Part shown: piece by piece, positions 56,068-64,000 of the stretch | Numbering within the stretch: the first letter of the stretch is position 1 | Layout of the letters: each line of letters starts with the position of its first letter | Assembly: GCF_001652265.1 (NCBI RefSeq) | Contig: NZ_LWBS01000439.1 | Coordinates: forward strand, 62,001-126,000 | DNA from: Rhizobium leguminosarum | GTDB lineage: Bacteria; Pseudomonadota; Alphaproteobacteria; Rhizobiales; Rhizobiaceae | Length of the DNA: 64,000 nt | Direction: 5' to 3' | The notes under the pieces: model-generated | What the model was told of the DNA's origin: nothing | The model's database searches: none | The model's input: the letters and a program-made list of their open reading frames with translations, nothing else | Position numbers and translations under genes: made by a program

Positions 56068-57210
56068 TCACCAGATGCTGGTGCGGGTGTCCGGTTCAAA
56101 GAAGTGGAGCTCGTCGGCATCGACAGCGATGCGCGCAATGTCGCCAGCGCGGACTGTGCTCTTCGGAGAAAACCGGGCGACAGCAGCCTTTTCGTTGCCG
56201 ATTTCGACGACGGCGTCCGGGTCGCCAGCATCCACACGGGTTGCGTCGATATTCAGATGCACCATGGATTCAGAACCTAGCGCCTCGACAAGAGTGACCG
56301 GGGCCGAGATCTCGGCCGAAGAAGGCCTGATTGCGGCGTCGTTCATATGCTCGGGCCGGATACCGACAATGACCTGACGGTTGGACGCACCTTTGAGCGA
56401 GGGGCGGTCTTCGAAAACCCGGTCGGGGATTTCCAGGCTGTTGCTGCCCAGGGTCAGCGTCCTCCCATTCAGAACGGCCTCGTACAAATTCATCGAGGGC
56501 GATCCGATAAAGGCGGCGACAAAGACATTGTCAGGACGATTGTACAGTTTTTGCGGTGTGTCGACTTGCTGCAGCACGCCGCCTTTCATGACAGCGACGC
56601 GGTCACCCATCGTCATCGCCTCGACCTGGTCGTGGGTCACGTAAATCGTCGTGACATTCAGTTTTCTCTGGAGGCTGGCGATCTCGGCGCGCATCTGCAC
56701 GCGCAGCTTGGCATCGAGGTTCGACAACGGTTCATCCATCAGGAAGGCCGCTGGTTTGCGGACAATCGCCCGTCCCATGGCGACACGCTGACGCTGACCT
56801 CCTGAAAGGAGTGCCGGCCTGCGGTCGAGCAAAGTCGTCAGTTCGAGGATGCGTGCCGCTTCGTCTACGCGGCTGGCAATCTCGGTCTTCGGCAGGCCTG
56901 CCATCAGCAAGGGAAAGGCAATGTTCTCCCGCACCGTCTTGTGCGGGTAGAGCGCATAGGACTGAAAGACCATGGCGATGTCGCGATCCTTGGGATCGAC
57001 ATCGTTGATTAGCCTGTCACCGATCCTGAGTTCACCGCTCGTAATGCTCTCCAGGCCGGCGATCATCCTGAGCGCCGTCGACTTTCCGCATCCTGACGGA
57101 CCGACAAACACCATGAACTCGCCATCCCTGACGTCGAAGCTCAGATCGTGCAGAGCGTGAAACCTGTTTCCGTAGACCTTGTTGATATTGCGCAGTTCTA
57201 TGCCGGCCAT
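56068..57210 (-). CDS. CUT1 sugar ABC importer ATPase, UgpC type
   Basis: A 380-residue ATPase with VGPSGCGKSTALRMIAGLES, VFQSYALYPHKTV, LSGGQRQRVAMGRAIVRKP, FLMDEPLSNLDAKLRVQMRA and YVTHDQVEAMTMGD, and a C-terminal MOP-like regulatory domain with GIRPEHMNDAAIRPSS. It ends the transporter part of the operon and lies 25 nt before the GH91 gene on the same strand. It should energise the importer of the difructose-anhydride/fructan system. Confidence 0.92.
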   Translation of the reverse strand: MAGIELRNINKVYGNRFHALHDLSFDVRDGEFMVFVGPSGCGKSTALRMIAGLESITSGELRIGDRLINDVDPKDRDIAMVFQSYALYPHKTVRENIAFPLLMAGLPKTEIASRVDEAARILELTTLLDRRPALLSGGQRQRVAMGRAIVRKPAAFLMDEPLSNLDAKLRVQMRAEIASLQRKLNVTTIYVTHDQVEAMTMGDRVAVMKGGVLQQVDTPQKLYNRPDNVFVAAFIGSPSMNLYEAVLNGRTLTLGSNSLEIPDRVFEDRPSLKGASNRQVIVGIRPEHMNDAAIRPSSAEISAPVTLVEALGSESMVHLNIDATRVDAGDPDAVVEIGNEKAAVARFSPKSTVRAGDIARIAVDADELHFFEPDTRTSIW

Positions 57211-57223
57211 GCCTTTGCCTCCC

Positions 57224-58060
57224 TCATCCCTTTACAGCGCCGAAAGTCAGGCCGCCGACGATCTGTTTTTGCAATGCGAGCGTTACGATGATGACCGGCA
57301 GCGAGTAGAGGACGGCTGCGGCGGTCATCGCCCCCCAGGCAAGCCCATAGACCGAATTGTATTCGGCGATGACGATCGGCGCCGTTTTGCTCGCCTCCGA
57401 CGTCAACAGCAGCGCGTAGAGGAACTCGTTCCAGCTTGTAATGAAGGTAAAGAGCGCGGTGACCGCTATCCCGCCTGTCATGACCGGAAGCACGATCTTT
57501 CGAAACGCCTGGAATCGTGTGCAGCCATCCATGCGCGCCGCTTCTTCGAGCTCCTTCGGTATGCCCTCGAAGAACGCGGACATGAGCAACAGTGCCAGTG
57601 GTACCGCGGCCGACGTGTGAGCGAGCACCAGGCCTGGAATGGTATCGAGCAGACCCAGCGACTTCAAAAGCTGGAATAGCGGCACTCCGAGCGCCACCGA
57701 CGGCACCATGCGCGTCACCAGGGCGAAGAGCAGGAAAATGGTGGTGATCCGGCGCCGGTACTGCGTGGCAACGTAAGCGGCAGGCACCGCCACCGAAAGC
57801 GAGAGAGCCGTCGTCAGTATCGCGACGGTGAGGGAATTGACGAAGGCTCTCGGCAAAGTGGAGGATCGCATCACTTCGCGGAAGTTCTCGAACGAGACAA
57901 CGGCCGGAAAGAAGCTTGGCGGGATCTGCTGGACATCAGCCGCGGGCTTGATGGAGGTCATGAGGAGATAGATGTAAGGCAGCGCGTAGGATAGCACCAA
58001 CACGAGGGCTGCCGTGTTGATCAGGATTCCGCTGACATTGAGACGGGGAGCTCTACGCAT
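57224..58060 (-). CDS. sugar ABC importer permease, MalG type
   Basis: A 278-residue CUT1 permease with YALPYIYLLMTSIKPAADVQ as the first span, the EAA loop ELEEAARMDGCTRFQAFRKI and the family C-terminus IVGGLTFGAVKG. It overlaps the MalF-type gene by 8 nt and precedes the ATPase by 13 nt. Substrate inferred from the GH91/GH32 enzymes encoded downstream. Confidence 0.9.
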   Translation of the reverse strand: MRRAPRLNVSGILINTAALVLVLSYALPYIYLLMTSIKPAADVQQIPPSFFPAVVSFENFREVMRSSTLPRAFVNSLTVAILTTALSLSVAVPAAYVATQYRRRITTIFLLFALVTRMVPSVALGVPLFQLLKSLGLLDTIPGLVLAHTSAAVPLALLLMSAFFEGIPKELEEAARMDGCTRFQAFRKIVLPVMTGGIAVTALFTFITSWNEFLYALLLTSEASKTAPIVIAEYNSVYGLAWGAMTAAAVLYSLPVIIVTLALQKQIVGGLTFGAVKG

Positions 58061-58934
58061 GTACCGGCCTCCATATCTTCCAATAGGCGACTGCCGCCAA
58101 CAGCATCATGACGATGAGAAACAATGTTCCGGACGCGGAAGCCTCGCCAAGATCGCCGAACCGAACCATGCGCTGGTAGATGTTCATCGAGAACACTTCA
58201 GAAGCATGACTGGGACCACCCTGCGTCTGTATCCAGATCAGGTCGAATGTCTTTGCAGCATCCACGCCCCGTACGATCACCACGACGGCGATCACCGGCC
58301 GCATGAGGGGAAGGGTGACATGCCAAAAGCGCTTGAGCGCATTCGCCCCGTCGATCCGCGCTGCCTCCAGCAGGTCTTTCGGGATGTTCGTCAGCCCGGC
58401 ATAGGACACAAGGGCGACAAAGGAAGTCGTCAGCCAGATGTCGGCAAAGGAAACAGAATAGATGACGATATTTTCGCTGGACAACCATGCGATGGCTTCC
58501 GGATCGCTTATGAGCCCTAAACGGACGAGCCCGTAGTTCAGGATGCCGATATTGCCGACGAGCAGAAATCGCCAAAGCAGACCCGCGACGATGGGCGGAA
58601 CCATCAACGGCAGAGCGAAAATCGTGCGATGCCACCGCGATTGACCGGCAAGCGCCGAAAAAAGCAGCGCCGCACAGAAGCCAAACGTGAACTCGAAGAA
58701 CAGCGCGAAGACCGAATACTGAACGGTTCGCAGCGCGCTTTCCGCGACACGTTTCGACGTCAAGGCATCGACATAGTTCTGCAGGCCGACCCATTCGCGT
58801 ATATGGGGCGTGATCGTATCGACCTTGAAAAAGGAGTCGAATACCAGGAGCCCCACCGGGTAAGCGACCAGTACGCCGAGGATTGCGACTGCAGGCGCGA
58901 GCATGCAAAGCACAAATCGGTCTTCACCCGACAT
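58053..58934 (-). CDS. sugar ABC importer permease, MalF/UgpA type
   Basis: A 293-residue CUT1 permease: FVLCMLAPAVAILGVLVAYP as the first span, VPPIVAGLLWRFLLVGNIGI, SFADIWLTTSFVALVSYAGL and the EAA loop DLLEAARIDGANALKRFWHV. It pairs with the MalG-type subunit that overlaps its end. A stem-loop in the preceding spacer probably lowers its expression relative to the binding protein. Confidence 0.9.
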   Translation of the reverse strand: MSGEDRFVLCMLAPAVAILGVLVAYPVGLLVFDSFFKVDTITPHIREWVGLQNYVDALTSKRVAESALRTVQYSVFALFFEFTFGFCAALLFSALAGQSRWHRTIFALPLMVPPIVAGLLWRFLLVGNIGILNYGLVRLGLISDPEAIAWLSSENIVIYSVSFADIWLTTSFVALVSYAGLTNIPKDLLEAARIDGANALKRFWHVTLPLMRPVIAVVVIVRGVDAAKTFDLIWIQTQGGPSHASEVFSMNIYQRMVRFGDLGEASASGTLFLIVMMLLAAVAYWKIWRPVHA

Positions 58935-58955
58935 GTCCGTCTCCGAAAGCTAAGG

Positions 58956-58976
58956 GTGGGGCATATTTTGCCCCAC
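58956..58976 (-). other. stem-loop between binding-protein and permease genes
   Basis: GTGGGGCA and TGCCCCAC form an 8-bp perfect stem with a 5-nt AT-rich loop in the 63-bp spacer. It is positioned like the hairpins behind the binding-protein genes at 7600 and 16850. Confidence 0.6.
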
Positions 58977-58997
58977 GATGTTGAGGAATGTACGAGG

Positions 58998-60257
58998 CTA
59001 GTTGAGAATGTCCTCGATTGTTTCCTTGGCTTCCGTCAGGACCTCCCCGGTATCTGCCTTGCAGGTGAGTGCCTTCTGGACAGCGGGCAGGACGGCTTCG
59101 TCGACGATTTCCTGATATTTTTCATTGATCGGCCGGCCCTGGGTGGCAGGCGCGCTCAGCGTCTCAAGAAGTGGGGGGAAGTGCTCATAGCCGGCCTTGC
59201 TTGAATAGCTGCGATAGGCGGAATTCGTCGCGGCAAGGCCGAGTGGAGCTTCGATGCCCAATGCATTATTGGCAATGGCAAACGAGATGAATTTTTTTGC
59301 GGCGTCCTTGTGCTCGGATGTCGAGGGAACGACGTTGTACCAAGGGCCGGGAACAGCTGCGATCCCGGCGTCACCGGCCAGCATCGGCACCACGCCGACC
59401 TTGCCGCTGACCTTTGAATCCGGAGGCGTCATCTTGTAGGCGTGCGCCCAGAACTTCATCATGGCTGTTTTGCCCTGGTAGAACAGGTTCTGCGCCTCGC
59501 CCCAGCCGATTTCGTTCACATTTTCAGGAACGGAATGATCAATGCAGTGTGGCGCGATGTAGAATTCAAGTGCCTTCTTGTGTGCCTCATTGTCGATAAT
59601 GACCTGCCCGTCCTTATCGAGGATTACCCCTGGCGAACCTGCCTGCAGCACATGCGCCATCCATTCCTCTGAAAACGTGCCGATGGTGTCGGTGCCCCAG
59701 AAGTCAGTCTTTCCATCGCCGTCAGTGTCACGCGTGAAGAATTTCGCAATGTCGCGCCACTGCTGCCAGGTTTTGGGCGGCGCCAGAGGATAGCCATACT
59801 TGGCCTGAAAAGCCTCCTTTTCCTCCGCCTTATCAAACAGGTCCTTGCGATAGAACACGATCTCGGCATTGGCCCAGGCAGGCATGCCGATCAGTTTGTC
59901 ACCGACCTTCGCGTCGGCAAGCAAGGAAGGCGGCAGATCCGCGCGAACCGCATCGGTGAAAAGAGCCGAAAGATCCTCGACGTGGCTCGCAAATTTCGCA
60001 TTCCACACGACGTCGATCGTCACGACATCGAACGCGGAAGAGCCTGAGGCGATTTCGGCTGAGAACTTGTCAAAGACACCCTGATAGGGAACGGTCGTGA
60101 AGTTCACCTTGATGCCGGTTTCGGCAGTAAACTTCTCGGCGACCGCCTTCTGCAACATTTCGCCGCCGCCTTCGACCAAGATATTGATGGTTTCGGCATT
60201 GGCAGTGGCGGCTATGAAAACAAGCGCGAGTGCGCTGGCACCAAGCAATTTCTTCAT
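58998..60257 (-). CDS. extracellular sugar-binding protein, family 1
   Basis: A 419-residue binding protein with a Sec signal (MKKLLGASALALVFIAATAN, cleavage after ANA) and a family-1 fold: ETINILVEGGGEMLQKAVAE, VTIDVVWNAKFASHVEDLSA, MPAWANAEIVFYRKDLFDKA and KTAMMKFWAHAYKMTPPDSK. It is the first gene of the operon of importer, GH91 and GH32 enzymes. GGGAGGAATCA sets ATG 60257. The divergent LacI-type regulator and three operator boxes lie just upstream. A difructose anhydride or short fructan is the inferred ligand. Confidence 0.9.
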   Translation of the reverse strand: MKKLLGASALALVFIAATANAETINILVEGGGEMLQKAVAEKFTAETGIKVNFTTVPYQGVFDKFSAEIASGSSAFDVVTIDVVWNAKFASHVEDLSALFTDAVRADLPPSLLADAKVGDKLIGMPAWANAEIVFYRKDLFDKAEEKEAFQAKYGYPLAPPKTWQQWRDIAKFFTRDTDGDGKTDFWGTDTIGTFSEEWMAHVLQAGSPGVILDKDGQVIIDNEAHKKALEFYIAPHCIDHSVPENVNEIGWGEAQNLFYQGKTAMMKFWAHAYKMTPPDSKVSGKVGVVPMLAGDAGIAAVPGPWYNVVPSTSEHKDAAKKFISFAIANNALGIEAPLGLAATNSAYRSYSSKAGYEHFPPLLETLSAPATQGRPINEKYQEIVDEAVLPAVQKALTCKADTGEVLTEAKETIEDILN

Positions 60258-60326
60258 TGATTCCTCCCATTTGGCTCGCTGCACTTGCACTGAGCCCTCC
60301 TTCTTGCTGCAAAGGTAGTCCTCGTA

Positions 60327-60384
60327 TGACGACGTTGTCAATACGGAATGACGACGTTGTCAGAAAAATATGTCGACGTTGTCA
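60327..60384. promoter_or_regulatory. three tandem LacI-type operator boxes
   Basis: TGACGACGTTGTCA occurs at 60327-60340 and 60349-60362, and the one-base-pair-different TGTCGACGTTGTCA at 60371-60384 (its inner GACGTTGTCA unchanged). Starts are exactly 22 bp apart. Each box is an imperfect palindrome centred on ACGT. They lie between the divergent binding-protein and lacI-type genes, so both are probably repressed. Confidence 0.8.
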
Positions 60385-60427
60385 TGCGTCTGGTTTAAAA
60401 CGAATCCGGGCAAGGAGATTGGCGTAC

Positions 60428-61447
60428 ATGGTGAGCATAGTCAGCGTCGCGAAAGTGGCGGGGGTTTCGAACAAAACCGTGTCTCGGGTCATTAACGGCG
60501 AACCATATGTGACCGAGGAAACGAGGGAGAGGGTCGAAAGGGCGATTCGAGACCTCGGATATGTGCCTAATATGGCCGCGCGCCAAATACGCTCAAGTCG
60601 ATCCAACACATTTGGTATCATCGCTGACTATGTGTCGACGACGCCTTATTCCGTGGATATCGTTCGCGGGATCCAGGATTGGGCTAATGCTAACGGCAAG
60701 ACCATCCTGATGGCAAATACCGGCGGCGCATCCGAGCAGGAAATTAAAATTTGGAAAATGTTCCAATCGCATCGCATTGACGGTGTTCTCTACGTAACGA
60801 TGTACCATCGCATCGTTGACCCAGAAACCGGCGACGTCGGTATCCCCACAGTCATGATCAACTGTCGACCTCGCACGAGCGAGCTGTTGCCGTCGATCGA
60901 ACCCGATGACTACCAGGGGGCGGAGGATCTGACACGCTATCTGCTTGAAAGGGGCCATCGAAAGATCGGCTACATCCGGCTCAATCCCATTTTGTTGGGG
61001 GCGGAACTGCGCCTCGATGCTTTCCGCAAAACCACTGGAGACTTTGGCCTTGCGGACAGTGACCTCACGATCCGCCTTGGCATGGAAGGACCGGTTGGAG
61101 CAGAGAAGAACTACGTTTTTGCTGCCGCCACCGAGATGCTTCAACAAAAGGATCGACCGACCGCAATCATGAGCGGCAACGACGAAATGGCGATCCAAGT
61201 CTACATCGCGGCGATGGCATTGGGTCTTCGGATTCCCGAGGATGTCAGTATTGTCGGCTTTGACGATTTCCGGACGGTTTCCCTGGCGCTGAGGCCGGAG
61301 CTGACCACTGCCGCCTTGCCATATTACGGTCTCGGTCTGCAAGGGGCGGAATTGTTGAATAGCGTGGTGGCGGGAAGCGAAGTTTGCCCGAGCAGTCGAG
61401 TTATGTCCTGCAATTTGGTGGAGCGACTTTCGGTGTCTTCCTTGTAA
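60428..61447 (+). CDS. LacI family transcriptional regulator
   Basis: A 339-residue regulator: the N-terminal HTH and hinge (SIVSVAKVAGVSNKTVSRVI, NGEPYVTEETRERVERAIRD, LGYVPNMAARQIRSSRS) and a periplasmic-binding-like ligand domain (TFGIIADYVSTTPYSVDIVR, IDGVLYVTMYHRI, YLLERGHRKIGYI, PTAIMSGNDEMAIQVYIAAM, GLRIPEDVSIVGFDDFRTVS). AAGGAG sets ATG 60428. It diverges from the importer operon, with three operator boxes in between; it most likely represses that operon until the imported fructan derivative or a breakdown product binds. Confidence 0.92.
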   Translation: MVSIVSVAKVAGVSNKTVSRVINGEPYVTEETRERVERAIRDLGYVPNMAARQIRSSRSNTFGIIADYVSTTPYSVDIVRGIQDWANANGKTILMANTGGASEQEIKIWKMFQSHRIDGVLYVTMYHRIVDPETGDVGIPTVMINCRPRTSELLPSIEPDDYQGAEDLTRYLLERGHRKIGYIRLNPILLGAELRLDAFRKTTGDFGLADSDLTIRLGMEGPVGAEKNYVFAAATEMLQQKDRPTAIMSGNDEMAIQVYIAAMALGLRIPEDVSIVGFDDFRTVSLALRPELTTAALPYYGLGLQGAELLNSVVAGSEVCPSSRVMSCNLVERLSVSSL

Positions 61448-61550
61448 TCTCACCTCATGCACGAGAGCGTCTGTTCGAGCAAGCAAGCTTTCGCAAGAAC
61501 ATGGCGTGACGGTGACCTCCGGTAAACCCGGAGCGGTTCACTTTATTCCG

Positions 61551-61583
61551 GGCTTGACGCCAAATCAAAGTTACTTAATCTAA
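61551..61583 (+). promoter_or_regulatory. promoter/operator of the GH38 gene, near copy of 49801-49833
   Basis: On the plus strand the element has GGCTTGAC, CAAATCAAAGTTACTTAATC and TAATCT, matching the ABC-operon promoter at 30 of 33 positions (differences at positions 9, 10 and 22). It lies about 140 nt before the GH38 start. Confidence 0.75.
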
Positions 61584-61650
61584 GACTCTGCAAGCCCGAT
61601 TGGAGGAGGGGGCCGGGCAATCGCGATGTCGGTCGCGCCATCTTCATCTC

Positions 61651-61690
61651 CCCCAAAACCATGACCACGACCCCAAAAGCATGACGACAA
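61651..61690 (+). repeat. 20-bp tandem direct repeat in the GH38 leader
   Basis: Two adjacent 20-bp units beginning CCCCAAAA differ at three positions (61651-61670 and 61671-61690). Each contains an ATG. The first opens a seven-codon frame that ends on the second ATG as ATGA; the second runs 17 codons and ends just past the GH38 start. They could be leader peptides or chance. Confidence 0.5.
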
Positions 61691-61724
61691 GATTGTCAGC
61701 CGTCGATTTTCAACAGGATAAGCC

Positions 61725-64000
61725 ATGCCTCTGACCATTGCCCAGCGCCTCGATCGTCTGAAAGTTCGCATTGCCGAGTTGGCCCATTGGCGGGATCGAC
61801 AAAGTGCTGCGATCGACGGCTGGACTTTCGAGGGCGAGCCGATCGGCCATCACCAAGATTGGCCGCACCGCCAAGGGGTGGTGCATTTTGCCGCGACCGC
61901 TGAAGCGCCGGAGGCGTGGCCTCTCGACGATATTCGCCTGCAGCTCGATCTTGGCGGCGAGAGCCTGATTACGCTCAGCTATCCTGGTGGTGAGACGGAA
62001 ACATTCGGTCTTGATCCCTATCATCAGGAATTCCCGGTGAAGGGCCGCCGCTTTTCGATCGCAACGGAAACCGTCGCCCGCTTTCCGTTCGGCGAACCCA
62101 ATCGAGCGCCCAAGCTCAACAAGGCCCGGTTTATCTGGCTCGATGGTCCCGCTCACCGCCTGCATCTTCTGTTGAAGCAGGTTGCCGAGGCAATCGATGC
62201 GCTGGGCGAACATGAAGTTGTGCCGCACCTGATGGAGGCCGCCGAGCATGCATTGCGCAGCCTCGACTGGCCGTCGGATACGGCGGCCTATATCTCCCGC
62301 ACATCGAGCGCCGTCATGCAGCAGAAGATCTGGGAACTGCCGGAGCTTGAGGTTAATCCGGCAGGCCTCACGGAAGAGCAGAGCGGCTCGGCAGCCACGG
62401 CCTTCGAGGCTCTGACCGCGCGGTTGAAGGAGCTGCAGAAGCGCTTCCCGCCGAACGGAGAACTGCTGCTGACGGGCCATGCACATATCGATCTCGCCTG
62501 GCTCTGGCCTTATCGCGAGACGCGGCGGAAAATGCGGCGCACCTTCAATACGGCGCTCTCGCTGATGGAACGCTCCGACGATTTCCGCTTCAACCAGTCG
62601 ACCGCCCATTATTACGCGCAGATGGAAGAAGAAGACCCGGAGCTTCTCGAGCGTATCAAGAAGAAGGTCGTGGAAGGAAAGTGGGAAACCGTCGGCGGCA
62701 TGTGGGTGGAGCCCGACACGAACATGCCGACCGGCGAAAGTCTCGCCCGTCAGGTTCTCTATGGCCAGCGTTATTTCGAAAAGACCTTCGGCACCCGACA
62801 TACGGTCTGCTGGCTTCCCGATTGCTTCGGCTTTTCAGGTGCGCTGCCGCAGATCCTGAGACAGGGCGGCATCGACAGCTTCTTCACGATCAAGGTCAAC
62901 TGGAGCGAGACCAACCATATCCCCTTCGATCTCTTCTGGTGGAAGGGCCTCGACGGCAGCCGGGTGCTGACCCATACGTTCGACAATCCGATGCAGGGCT
63001 ATAACGGCTTCGTGCAAGCCGATTGCTACGTGCCGACATGGAAGAATTTCCGCGGCAAGACGCAGCACGATACCTCGCTGCTGGCCGTCGGTTACGGCGA
63101 CGGCGGCGGCGGCGTCACCCCGGAGATGGTCGAGCGCGAAGTGCAGCTACGCGATTTCCCGGCTATCCCGCAGGCACGATGGGGCACCGTCAAAAGCTAT
63201 TACGAACACGCGCACCGCACCGCAGGCGAAAAGAACCTTCCTGTGTGGGATGGCGAAATCTATCTCGAACTGCATCGTGCGACGCTGACGTCGCAAAGCG
63301 GCGTCAAGCGCAAGCATCGCCAGGCCGAACGTGCGCTGATCACCACCGAAACCATCGCTTCGCTGGTGCATATGCTCGGAGCAGACAGGCCCCGAAGCCT
63401 CGAAGCGGATTGGCGCGTCGTGCTGAAGAACGAATTCCACGACATTCTGCCTGGTTCGAGCATCCGCGAAGTCTATCAGGATGCAGAGCAGGAACTGGAC
63501 GGCGTCATCGAACATGCCAAGGCCGAACAGGCGATGGCATTGCAGGCGCTGACGGCCAAGCTGCCGAAGGGCGGGGCTGGCGATGCCCTCGTCGTCGTCA
63601 ATCCGTCTCTTGCGGCCAGACCGCTCAGCGCGACACTCTCCGACGGCACGGTCGTCGCGGCCGCCGATCTCGTCGCCCCCTTATCCGTCGCGGTCTTCGA
63701 CAAGGGCTCGCTCAGGCCGGCGGGCGGGCTGAAGGCAGGCCCCGACCGTCTCGAAAACGACCACCTCTCGGTCTCCATCGGCAAGGATGGGGCGGTTTCG
63801 AGCCTCGTTCACAAGGCCACGGGCCGGGAAGCGGTTGACGGCTCGGCAAACCAGCTCTGGGTCTATCCTGCCGACAAGCCGCGCAACTGGGACGCTTGGG
63901 ACATCGATACGGATTATGCCGAAAAGGCCGTCCGCCTCGATGCGCCTGAGAGTATCACCCTTGTTGAAAACGGGCCGCACCGCGCGGCGATCCGCGTCGT
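61725..64000 (+). CDS. GH38 alpha-mannosidase, 3' end outside the window
   Basis: The frame stays open from ATG 61725 to the window edge (758 codons). It shows family-38 landmarks: an N-terminal beta domain, LLLTGHAHIDLAWLWPYRET (zinc ligands H254 and D256), GKWETVGGMWVEPDTNMPTG, VCWLPDCFGFSGALPQILRQ (catalytic Asp in LPDCFG), YGDGGGGVTPEM and KNEFHDILPGSSI (further zinc His/Asp). There is no signal peptide, so it cleaves alpha-mannosides in the cytoplasm. AGGA 6 nt upstream supports the start. The shared promoter suggests co-regulation with the ABC importer at 43.2-49.7 kb. The full protein should be about 1000 residues. Confidence 0.92.
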   Translation, partial: MPLTIAQRLDRLKVRIAELAHWRDRQSAAIDGWTFEGEPIGHHQDWPHRQGVVHFAATAEAPEAWPLDDIRLQLDLGGESLITLSYPGGETETFGLDPYHQEFPVKGRRFSIATETVARFPFGEPNRAPKLNKARFIWLDGPAHRLHLLLKQVAEAIDALGEHEVVPHLMEAAEHALRSLDWPSDTAAYISRTSSAVMQQKIWELPELEVNPAGLTEEQSGSAATAFEALTARLKELQKRFPPNGELLLTGHAHIDLAWLWPYRETRRKMRRTFNTALSLMERSDDFRFNQSTAHYYAQMEEEDPELLERIKKKVVEGKWETVGGMWVEPDTNMPTGESLARQVLYGQRYFEKTFGTRHTVCWLPDCFGFSGALPQILRQGGIDSFFTIKVNWSETNHIPFDLFWWKGLDGSRVLTHTFDNPMQGYNGFVQADCYVPTWKNFRGKTQHDTSLLAVGYGDGGGGVTPEMVEREVQLRDFPAIPQARWGTVKSYYEHAHRTAGEKNLPVWDGEIYLELHRATLTSQSGVKRKHRQAERALITTETIASLVHMLGADRPRSLEADWRVVLKNEFHDILPGSSIREVYQDAEQELDGVIEHAKAEQAMALQALTAKLPKGGAGDALVVVNPSLAARPLSATLSDGTVVAAADLVAPLSVAVFDKGSLRPAGGLKAGPDRLENDHLSVSIGKDGAVSSLVHKATGREAVDGSANQLWVYPADKPRNWDAWDIDTDYAEKAVRLDAPESITLVENGPHRAAIRV

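Overview
The window looks like part of a secondary replicon (large plasmid or chromid) of a fast-growing Rhizobium of the etli/leguminosarum/phaseoli group. It has high GC with rhizobial codon use, many sugar ABC importers, rhizobial intergenic repeats, an alpha-r14-type sRNA and two copies of a 16-bp palindrome of the repABC parS type. katG-oxyR and panCB are close together; in R. etli CFN42 both pairs are known to sit on plasmid p42f. No tRNA, rRNA, CRISPR array or intact insertion sequence was seen.

Layout. 1-2.1 kb: a partial small secreted protein, a frameshifted poly-gamma-glutamate hydrolase relic and an mqsRA-type toxin-antitoxin pair. 2.1-21.4 kb: a D-apiose regulon. A NanR-like GntR regulator diverges from a RuBisCO-like protein, a DUF1537 kinase, D-apionate oxidoisomerase, an RbsABC-type importer, D-apiose dehydrogenase, D-apionate lactonase and split DhaK/DhaL proteins. 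A second, oligosaccharide-type importer follows with a cytoplasmic apiosidase-like (DUF4038) hydrolase. Three copies of a CTCAT-N-ATACCAG element, one before each block, tie the two halves together. The inferred job is uptake of free and glycosidically bound apiose, release of apiose inside the cell, and oxidation through 3-oxo-isoapionate 4-phosphate.

21.4-26.5 kb: an acetyltransferase, an isoaspartyl-methyltransferase-like protein and a 3.3-kb stretch without convincing genes, which holds the sRNA and both parS-like palindromes. 26.5-31 kb: a YihY/BrkB membrane protein, a PLP sulfur-amino-acid enzyme, a secreted cupin, an NAD(P)-binding protein and an AhpD-like protein. 31-37 kb: a thiolase/acyl-CoA ligase/thioesterase operon, a quinone-oxidoreductase-like gene, an HxlR regulator, two secreted proteins and a mosaic repeat. 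37-43 kb: katG/oxyR, panB/panC and a ProQ/FinO-domain protein.

43-64 kb: two sugar systems, one inside the other. An ABC operon with a ROK regulator and a TIM-barrel isomerase (43.2-49.7 kb) and a GH38 alpha-mannosidase (61.7 kb to the end) carry nearly the same 33-bp promoter/operator. Between them lies a block with a GH32 enzyme, a signal-less GH91 enzyme (inulin fructotransferase / difructose-anhydride hydrolase family), a dedicated ABC importer and a LacI regulator with three operator boxes on a 22-bp period. The inferred job of this block is import and intracellular breakdown of difructose anhydride or related fructans, and its position suggests it was inserted into an older mannoside locus.
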